Origin: Nitrospiria bacterium
GTDB taxonomy: Bacteria; Nitrospirota; Nitrospiria; Nitrospirales; UBA8639
Length of the DNA: 5,971 bases
Reading direction: 5' to 3'
NCBI GenBank assembly: GCA_030430725.1
Contig: JAUIKP010000223.1
Span: 1 to 5,971 of the forward strand
The notes under the pieces were generated by a model that saw only the letters and a program-made list of their open reading frames with translations, did not search any database and was not told where the DNA came from. Every line of letters begins with the position of its first letter. Position 1 is the stretch's first letter. This document shows, in pieces, positions 1-4,947 of this stretch. The position numbers were made by a program, and so were the translations under genes.

Positions 1-1206
1 CCGTCGAATTTCCACATATCGGAACCGGCAAGGCATCTGCAGATCGTTCTTTGTCGCACCTTTAAAAGGCATCGAATCTCGCAGATTGGCCAAACGGGAT
101 AGGTCTTTTCTCTCCCCGACGGCCATGGTGGACAACTCCTCATACACTTTCCCAAAAATTCCCGGAAGAAGAGCTTTTGTAAAAATCTTATTGATAGGAC
201 GGAATCGATCATCCGCCAACAACTGGCTGAGCACCTCCCAAAACACCTCATCATCAATTGCCGAAAGAATACTTACCCTACTTCGTTCGGCCATGAATCG
301 TAACAGGGCCAAGGGACCCAGGATGTCAAATTTCCAATCAGGGAAGGTTAAGGTGCGTCCCTGATGAGAGACCTCCAAAACGGGTTCCCCTTCATAGCGG
401 CTCTTGTAATAATTCCCCCGACTGGATTGAAGATATGTTTGGATCATTTCAGGAGCCACGCGACTGGGTTCGTAGGCAAAGGTGGGATTAGCCGGAGCAT
501 GGCACGTACTGATGGTGTAACGAGGCAACCGCCCTTTGCTCTTCGAAAAAGTTTCCAGGCTCATGCCCCCCCAAAATTTAAAACGTAATTCTTCCGGCGG
601 GAAGCTCTGCAAATATCGCTCACGATCCTGATTTTTGTGATAAACACCGCCTACCCGGGAACCCGGCATCAACCGATCAAACGCATGCAAGGTCAGCGAA
701 GCACGTTGCGTCCGTAAATAGGGGATATAGTGGTCCACCAATTCCTGCTCAAAGGACAAATCTCCAGCACCCACATCTAACAGGGAGGGTGTGGCCGTAT
801 GCCGTAACGCGTCATAGGGATTTGCGGCATTTCGAATAATCTCCTCCCATCGGGCCCCGGACAGGTCTTCCGGATTTTCCCGACTTTCGCCATTGGCCAA
901 GAGGCCCCATACCATGAGCGCACGCACGGCTTTGGAGGGAGGAAAGCCGGTCAATTCTTTGAGAACTTTGTTCCCCTCTTTGCTTCCGGAGGGTTTGGAG
1001 AATTGTTGCAGGGCATCGATTAATCGATCGCGAAGGGAAGATTCTAGAGAAGCCTCTTGTATATGATGAATAAGGGCAGGCAACATGGATTGAAAGGCTT
1101 CAGAAACCATGTATTTCCGACTTGCCTCCCAGTGGTGCGGAAAGGATTCCCGACTGACCTTGATTGTCTCCCGAAATGCTGCCACCCCGAGTCGCTGATT
1201 ATCCAT
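1..1206 (-). CDS. SAM-dependent methyltransferase-like protein, C-terminus missing
   Basis: This reading frame runs without a stop from an ATG at 1206-1204 to the left edge, giving 402 residues of an incomplete protein. The start is firm. AAGGGA lies 9 nt upstream, and an in-frame TAA sits three codons before the ATG, so no earlier start is possible nearby. Residues 1-130 look helical and soluble, with no signal peptide. Residues 141-150 read SLLDVGAGDL, a class I SAM-methyltransferase motif I with the glycine-rich loop. They are followed by HAFDRL at 174-179, where D177 fits the acidic residue that usually holds the SAM ribose. A conserved-looking segment ISTCHAPANP at 231-240 may form the strand-4 active-site region. 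I do not recognise the family and cannot name the substrate. The methyl-transfer role rests on the motif and its spacing only. The gene is divergent from the ChaN-like gene, with the palindromic repeat between them. Confidence 0.8.
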   Translation of the reverse strand, partial: MDNQRLGVAAFRETIKVSRESFPHHWEASRKYMVSEAFQSMLPALIHHIQEASLESSLRDRLIDALQQFSKPSGSKEGNKVLKELTGFPPSKAVRALMVWGLLANGESRENPEDLSGARWEEIIRNAANPYDALRHTATPSLLDVGAGDLSFEQELVDHYIPYLRTQRASLTLHAFDRLMPGSRVGGVYHKNQDRERYLQSFPPEELRFKFWGGMSLETFSKSKGRLPRYTISTCHAPANPTFAYEPSRVAPEMIQTYLQSSRGNYYKSRYEGEPVLEVSHQGRTLTFPDWKFDILGPLALLRFMAERSRVSILSAIDDEVFWEVLSQLLADDRFRPINKIFTKALLPGIFGKVYEELSTMAVGERKDLSRLANLRDSMPFKGATKNDLQMPCRFRYVEIRR

Positions 1207-1238
1207 AACGTATTATCCCTTATGGAAGTGTTGAAGGC

Positions 1239-1356
1239 AGTGTTGAAAAAAAGTCACCAGCGGCGTTCTCGCCACTAGGCCGTGCTCACGTACTCCTCCC
1301 TACGCTCCGCCCGTCCAAAGGAATGCGGCCTTGCTGGACGAACCTTTTTGAACACT
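1239..1356. repeat. Imperfect 118-bp intergenic palindromic repeat
   Basis: The outer arms AGTGTT (1239-1244) and AACACT (1351-1356) are perfectly complementary. After one G/G mismatch they continue as five A-T pairs (1246-1250 with 1345-1349). Further in, CCAGC (1257-1261) pairs with GCTGG (1333-1337), and GGC (1262-1264) can pair with GCC (1328-1330) across a two-base bulge. A small hairpin, GGCG-TTCT-CGCC, sits at 1262-1273 and competes with that inner pairing. No ORF with coding character spans the element. From memory, very similar units occur in many copies between genes in Nitrospira genomes. That would make this a REP or MITE-like interspersed element, but only one copy is present here. 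It lies between two divergent genes, so it is not placed as an ordinary terminator for either. Confidence 0.75.
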
Positions 1357-1478
1357 CCATGATTTTCTTCCAGTGGGTCTCAATCCCCACAAGTTAATGA
1401 ATAAAAAACAAATATTTGAATTATCCAACCGCCCACTTCCGAAAGTCCCTCTATCCGATTCTTCCCGCACCTTAGCCG

Positions 1479-1494
1479 TTCAGAATATTCTGAA
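1479..1494. promoter_or_regulatory. Perfect 16-bp palindrome, candidate operator
   Basis: TTCAGAATATTCTGAA is a perfect inverted repeat with no spacer. It lies 62 bp before the preferred start of the ChaN-like gene and 8 bp before the alternative upstream ATG. Its position and symmetry suit a dimeric regulator. I cannot match it to a known Fur, LexA or other consensus, so the regulator is unknown. No convincing -35/-10 pair was found beside it. Confidence 0.35.
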
Positions 1495-1556
1495 ACAACC
1501 GAATGGCTCCCGAAATATTGCCCACAAGAGAGAACTATGCTACACCTTGCCTCGTT

Positions 1557-2522
1557 ATGGTTACCCAATTTTTTTCACGTGCGAAACCATACTTCCTCAC
1601 TCTACTCCTGGGTCTTATAGTGATAAGCGCCAGCACCGGTTGTGCGACGTCACAAGCCAACCCGACATTTGAAGTCAACCACATCTACGATGTCGCCCGG
1701 CAGCAAGTCACCACATTCGACGATCTGCTCCCACACCTCTTGGCCGCCGATGTGATTTATATCGGCGAAGAACATTACACCCCCTCACACCTCGAGGCAG
1801 CGCAGAAAATCCTGAATGCACTCCTTGCCCATAGCCGGCACCCAGCGCTGGCCATGGAAATGTTTAGTTGGGATGGACAATCCGGGCTAGACCGGTACAT
1901 CCAGGAATCCGAATTGACGACCGAACAAATGATAAAGGATTCACAATGGAACACCAATTGGGGTGGGGAGTTTGCCGATTATCAACCATTGGTGACCTTT
2001 GCCAAATCCCATCAACTTAAAATCTTTGGCCTTAACCCCCCACGCCCCCTTGTTCGCTTGGTCGCCAAAAAGGGATTAGCCGAAGCCTTGCAAGACCCGG
2101 AAATGGGAAAATGGCCCATTCAAGAAATCGTGACCGATAATCCCGCATATGAGCAATTGATCTTTGAACAAATTGAAGCGTGCCATCCCGGCTTGCCAAA
2201 GGACGTGTATCGCCGAATCTTCGAAGCATCTATCTTCAGGGATGAGGGCATGGCTCAGATTATCGCCAATTACCTCAACACGCGATCCCGGACTGACAGA
2301 CCATTGGTGAGCTACACGGGCGGGGGGCATATTCAGTATAAAATCCCTGTCCCTAAGCGGGTTGAACGAAAGCACTCCGGCGTCAAATCCGTTACCATAT
2401 ATCTCGAAGCATGGGATCCCTCCAAAAAAGAGGAGGTTCGTTCGGAGATGCAGGCTGGCATTGCCGATTTTCTCTGGCTTACCCCTTTGGGCCCCAATGG
2501 CCTTCAGCCCCGTTGCGGCTAA
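1557..2522 (+). CDS. ChaN-like lipoprotein (DUF399, TIKI/EreA-like fold)
   Basis: The 321-residue product begins with a lipoprotein signal: basic R8 and K10, a hydrophobic core at about 13-24, then STGC with the lipidated cysteine at C29. It should be anchored facing the periplasm. The mature part is a ChaN-like domain over about 43-310. It contains VIYIGEEHYTPSH (66-78) with H73 and H78, AMEMFSWD (99-106) with E101, FGLNPPRPLV (157-166), a GGGH motif at 255-258, and a family-typical closing segment ADFLWLTP (303-310). ChaN proteins were reported to bind heme, and the fold is related to the TIKI/TraB/EreA hydrolase superfamily. Whether this one binds heme or is an enzyme is open. The frame also has an ATG at 1503, which adds 18 residues. 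I prefer 1557 because it gives a normal signal peptide, though neither start has a good ribosome binding site. The tandem CDGSH gene follows after 46 bp. Confidence 0.88.
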   Translation: MVTQFFSRAKPYFLTLLLGLIVISASTGCATSQANPTFEVNHIYDVARQQVTTFDDLLPHLLAADVIYIGEEHYTPSHLEAAQKILNALLAHSRHPALAMEMFSWDGQSGLDRYIQESELTTEQMIKDSQWNTNWGGEFADYQPLVTFAKSHQLKIFGLNPPRPLVRLVAKKGLAEALQDPEMGKWPIQEIVTDNPAYEQLIFEQIEACHPGLPKDVYRRIFEASIFRDEGMAQIIANYLNTRSRTDRPLVSYTGGGHIQYKIPVPKRVERKHSGVKSVTIYLEAWDPSKKEEVRSEMQAGIADFLWLTPLGPNGLQPRCG

Positions 2523-2568
2523 CTGGATTTATTACCAAATTCTTGAAGAATGAAGGAGAACCAAACAC

Positions 2569-2814
2569 ATGGGCGACCCGATTATCATTCCACAACGAAC
2601 CCCGTACGTCATGGACATGGAACCAGGATCTTATTATTGGTGCCGATGCGGACGATCAAAAACCCAGCCATTCTGTGATGGATCTCACACCGGAACAGAC
2701 ATTTCCCCTATCGAGGTAGAACTCAAGGAAAAACAAAAGGTGGCGTGGTGTGGGTGCAAACACAGCAAAAAATCTCCCTTCTGCGACGGCACACATTCCA
2801 GACTGGAATCGTAA
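2569..2814 (+). CDS. Tandem CDGSH iron-sulfur protein
   Basis: This small 81-residue protein carries two complete CDGSH-type motifs of the form CxCx2(S)x3PxCDG(S/T)H. The first uses C25, C27, C36 and H40 (ending PFCDGSH). The second uses C61, C63, C72 and H76 (ending PFCDGTH). Each motif should bind one [2Fe-2S] cluster with three Cys and one His ligand. Two motifs in one short chain match the CISD3/MiNT arrangement and many bacterial homologues, which are thought to act in electron transfer or iron-sulfur handling. There is no signal peptide or membrane segment, so it is probably cytoplasmic. AAGGAG at 2553-2558 lies 10 nt before the ATG and fixes the start. It follows the ChaN-like gene by 46 bp with no terminator seen, so both are probably transcribed together, although the first product is exported and this one is not. 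Confidence 0.93.
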   Translation: MGDPIIIPQRTPYVMDMEPGSYYWCRCGRSKTQPFCDGSHTGTDISPIEVELKEKQKVAWCGCKHSKKSPFCDGTHSRLES

Positions 2815-2952
2815 AATTACAGCTCTCGATTCATTGAATTACACCGGATATTTTACACAACCGCGTTGGCCCTCCTTCTCTCGTGGATGTAGTCCATAAA
2901 ACCTTGGCCTTCGCAGCTACCCACACTCAAAAATTCATCTTGGATTAAGTGT

Positions 2953-2958
2953 TATAAT
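2953..2958 (+). promoter_or_regulatory. Candidate -10 box for the small membrane protein gene
   Basis: TATAAT is an exact -10 consensus inside an AT-rich patch, about 158 bp before the small-protein ATG. No good -35 lies 16-18 bp upstream; TTGGAT at 2940 is too close for this box. It would pair at 17 bp with CATAAA at 2963-2968 instead. If either is used, the transcript has an untranslated leader of around 140-150 nt. This is a weak call. Confidence 0.25.
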
Positions 2959-3103
2959 TTAGCATAAAAAATCTAATTATAAATTACTAGCCAATAGCTT
3001 GCATCGCGGAAATCAAATTTACTACAATCCTCAACAATCGTGGGTAGCTGATCTTGCTAGCCCAAAAATTAGGTTGTGTAAGAAATTTTCAATGCCCGAA
3101 AGT

Positions 3104-3108
3104 GAGGA
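3104..3108 (+). promoter_or_regulatory. Ribosome binding site GAGGA, in a hairpin loop
   Basis: GAGGA ends 7 nt before the ATG at 3116 and decides the start of the 55-residue protein over the upstream in-frame ATG at 2999. It sits in the 8-nt loop of a possible hairpin whose stem is CGAAA (3097-3101) and TTTCG (3110-3114), directly before the start codon. Confidence 0.6.
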
Positions 3109-3115
3109 TTTTCGT

Positions 3116-3283
3116 ATGAGGCGGATTACTAGCTTTCTGAGTGCTTTTCTTGTAGTGGCCGCAAACCCAGCCTTTGCCAATGAACCAGGCGGAGGATATG
3201 AGGGGATTACGGCCATGTACTATGGAATGATCGGAGTTATCCTGGCTTACGGAGTCTATGACATTTTCTTCAAAAAGTCATAA
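3116..3283 (+). CDS. Small exported or single-span membrane protein, unknown function
   Basis: The product is 55 residues long. Residues 1-21 form a clear signal peptide: MRR at the start, a hydrophobic core at about 6-16, and a cleavage site after AFA at 19-21. The mature chain would be about 34 residues. It has a short glycine-rich start (GGGYEG, 25-30), one hydrophobic helix at about 32-52 with aromatic residues (MYYG, AYGVYD, IFF), and a lysine pair near the end. This suggests a single-span inner-membrane peptide with its N-terminus outside and its C-terminus inside. Small subunits of respiratory or other membrane complexes often look like this, but I recognise no family and make no assignment. 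The start is supported by GAGGA 7 nt upstream. The gene stands alone, with gene-free DNA before it and a hairpin after it. Confidence 0.75.
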   Translation: MRRITSFLSAFLVVAANPAFANEPGGGYEGITAMYYGMIGVILAYGVYDIFFKKS

Positions 3284-3326
3284 CGCCTCCTGCATTCCAA
3301 ACATGCCATTTAGAGAATACCCTTTT

Positions 3327-3360
3327 TACCCCTTCCCAAACATGGGGAGGGGTAGTTTCT
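3327..3360. terminator. GC-rich hairpin between convergent genes
   Basis: TACCCCTTCCC (3327-3337) pairs with GGGGAGGGGTA (3344-3354) as an 11-bp stem with one G-U pair and a 6-nt loop. On the plus strand it is followed by GTTTCTCT, a weak U-rich tail, so it most likely ends the small-protein transcript. On the minus strand an A-rich run follows, which does not suit an intrinsic terminator, though the hairpin could still protect the 3' end of the esterase mRNA. AGAGAA (3312-3317) and TTCTCT (3357-3362) can add an outer stem. Confidence 0.6.
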
Positions 3361-3361
3361 C

Positions 3362-4156
3362 TCAATTGGCCGGATGACCTGATCCATTTTGGAGGAAAGG
3401 CTCCAAGGATTGAAACACATTCTGGGCCACGATGGTGTAGCCTTCTGCTGTGGGATGAATTCCGTCCGCCTGATTTAAGTCCGGTTGAGCGGCCACTCCT
3501 TCCAATAAAAATGGTATAAGGGGAAGGGTCAATTCCTGGGCGAGCCGTTCATACATTTCAAAAAACTTCCCCGTGTAAACTCTCCCATAATTTGGTGGAA
3601 GGCGCATACCTGCTAAAATGACCATCACTTCTTCGTCCCGCAACCGGTCAATGATGCTGCGAAGATTTGCATAGGTCTGTTCAAGAGGGAATCCCCGGAG
3701 TCCATCATTGACCCCCAATTCTAATATAACAACCGTCGGTCGACTTTTTAAAATCCATTCTACCCGTCGCATTCCCCCCGCTGAGGTGTCCCCGCTAACT
3801 CCGGCATTTACCACCTCATAGTGAAATCCACGTTCCCGTAAAAGTTTTTCCAACTGAGCCGGATAGGATTCCTCCGTTGATACGCCTAATCCAGCCGTTA
3901 AGCTATCACCAAAGGCCACGATTTTTGGAAGGGATTTATTCTTTCGCACCAAAAGCGCCGTTGAAGATTGTTCTTCGGCTGGGAACTGGGCCCGAGAGTC
4001 TAACACGTCGGAACTGCTATTCATGGATTCTGATACTGAAGAGGGGCTCTCCTCAGGACCACACCCCCAGATTCCCAGACAGAAGAGCACCAGGACTGAT
4101 AGGATACATGTATGCATAATAGCCGGATAAGGTCTCTCAACTCTATTATTCATCAT
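3362..4156 (-). CDS. tesA: SGNH/GDSL esterase, TesA-like lipoprotein
   Basis: The 264-residue product is a GDSL-family lipolytic enzyme, close in layout to acyl-CoA thioesterase I / lysophospholipase L1 / arylesterase TesA. The SGNH blocks are all present: FGDSLTAGLG (82-91) with nucleophile S85, NAGVSGDT (117-124) with G122, LGVNDG (147-152) with N150, and DGIHPTAEGY (231-240) with catalytic D231 and H234. The N-terminus has R5 and R8, a hydrophobic span at about 15-30, and a cysteine at C32 after GIWG. A periplasm-facing lipoprotein is therefore likely, unlike the soluble periplasmic TesA of E. coli. A Ser-rich, poorly ordered linker (36-75) separates the anchor from the enzyme. The start is ATGATG with no clear ribosome binding site. 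M14 is an alternative but would drop the basic residues. The gene is divergent from the ABC ATPase gene by 23 bp, as tesA is from ybbA in E. coli. The true substrate (acyl-thioester, lysolipid or other ester) cannot be read from the sequence. Confidence 0.92.
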   Translation of the reverse strand: MMNNRVERPYPAIMHTCILSVLVLFCLGIWGCGPEESPSSVSESMNSSSDVLDSRAQFPAEEQSSTALLVRKNKSLPKIVAFGDSLTAGLGVSTEESYPAQLEKLLRERGFHYEVVNAGVSGDTSAGGMRRVEWILKSRPTVVILELGVNDGLRGFPLEQTYANLRSIIDRLRDEEVMVILAGMRLPPNYGRVYTGKFFEMYERLAQELTLPLIPFLLEGVAAQPDLNQADGIHPTAEGYTIVAQNVFQSLEPFLQNGSGHPAN

Positions 4157-4179
4157 TTGAACCCGTTTGTGTAATCAAC

Positions 4180-4947
4180 GTGAATGTTCCTTCATCGTCT
4201 ACGTCGCCTTCGCCCTCTTTGACGTCCCAAAATCCAGCATCCCAACTTCTCATTTCTGTCAATCATCTTGGAATGCAGCTTCAGGCGGGTAGTCATTCTG
4301 TCAAGATTTTACAGGACATTTCCTTCGAGGTCTTTACCAACCAGACAGTTGCTATTGTCGGACCGTCTGGAAGCGGTAAATCTACTCTTTTGGGATTGCT
4401 TGCAGGCCTCGATCGACCAACACAGGGGTCTATCCACATTCACCAGACTGACATCACGTCCTTAAGCGAGACCGAAATGGCGCACTTTCGGCGCAAGCAC
4501 ATTGGTTATGTATTTCAGGCCTTTCACCTCATTCCCACTTTGACTGCCCTGGAAAATGTGGCACTTCCTTTAGAATTGCAAGGAGTAACCACAGGCGCAT
4601 TACGAGCCCAAACACTTTTACAATCCGTAGGACTGGAACATCGTCTCCACCATTATCCCGTTCAACTCTCCGGTGGCGAACAGCAACGAGTAGCCTTGGC
4701 CCGAGCCTTTATCGTCCGCCCTCCCCTCCTGCTTGCCGACGAACCCACCGGCAATCTGGATAGCTCAACCGGTGCAATGGTGATTGACCTATTGTGGGAA
4801 CTTCATCAGCAACACGGCAGCACTCTCGTTTTTGTCACTCACGACATGTCATTGGCCGCTCGCGCACAACGTATCTTAACCTTGCGGGATGGAGCAATGG
4901 TCAACGAAGTTCCCCCTCAATTATTATCCTCTGGCCCAGAGGCATGA
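4180..4947 (+). CDS. ybbA: ABC transporter ATP-binding protein, YbbA/LolD/MacB class
   Basis: This 255-residue protein is a complete ABC ATPase. It has Walker [10 protein letters not shown] (61-69), Q-loop Q113 in [10 protein letters not shown], signature LSGGEQQR (163-170), Walker B LLLADEP (183-189) and switch histidine H221 in FVTHD. The sequence around these motifs is typical of the LolD/MacB/FtsE group, which powers mechanotransmission-type transporters rather than classical importers. With the adjoining large FtsX-type permease and the divergent TesA-like gene, YbbA is the best name. The start is a GTG with no Shine-Dalgarno sequence. It gives a Ser/Thr/Pro-rich lead of about 22 residues before the conserved domain begins near residue 24, so a downstream start such as the TTG at codon 14 is possible. 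The stop overlaps the permease start as ATGA, so the two genes are probably translationally coupled. Confidence 0.93.
   Translation: MNVPSSSTSPSPSLTSQNPASQLLISVNHLGMQLQAGSHSVKILQDISFEVFTNQTVAIVGPSGSGKSTLLGLLAGLDRPTQGSIHIHQTDITSLSETEMAHFRRKHIGYVFQAFHLIPTLTALENVALPLELQGVTTGALRAQTLLQSVGLEHRLHHYPVQLSGGEQQRVALARAFIVRPPLLLADEPTGNLDSSTGAMVIDLLWELHQQHGSTLVFVTHDMSLAARAQRILTLRDGAMVNEVPPQLLSSGPEA

Larger units (their letters stand above)
2815..3115. other. Gene-free stretch with an AT-rich promoter-like patch
   Basis: No convincing gene lies in these 301 bases. No strong terminator is visible after the CDGSH gene; only a weak ATTC/GAAT stem appears. Bases 2944-2986 are very AT-rich and hold TATAAT (2953-2958), and a 13-bp inverted repeat TAATT-ATA-AATTA (2974-2986). 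The frame of the next gene stays open upstream to an ATG at 2999, but that extension lacks a ribosome binding site and would bury the signal peptide. Confidence 0.6.

Noticed and set aside
86..588. Two plus-strand ORFs of 92 and 74 codons
   Set aside because: They lie wholly opposite the long methyltransferase-like frame, have no recognisable domain, and are explained as shadows of it.
1057..1278. Plus-strand ORF of 73 codons
   Set aside because: It overlaps the 5' end of the minus-strand gene and runs into the palindromic repeat; no ribosome binding site or family resemblance.
1239..1356. Repeat as an insertion sequence or CRISPR unit
   Set aside because: It encodes no transposase and there is no array of regularly spaced direct repeats; only a single self-complementary unit is seen.
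1373..1672. Plus-strand ORF of 99 codons starting at GTG
   Set aside because: It covers the leader and signal-peptide region of the ChaN-like gene in another frame and has no protein-like composition; the ChaN frame is clearly the coding one past 1557.
2076..2375. Minus-strand ORF of 99 codons inside the ChaN-like gene
   Set aside because: It is fully inside a well-supported gene on the other strand, with no domain of its own.
2411..2719. Plus-strand ORF of 102 codons across the ChaN-CDGSH junction
   Set aside because: It overlaps two well-supported genes in another frame, and its translation shows no conserved motif.
2999..3115. 39-residue N-terminal extension of the small membrane protein
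   Set aside because: There is no ribosome binding site before the 2999 ATG, the extension has no domain, and it would place the signal peptide internally; GAGGA before 3116 gives a better start.
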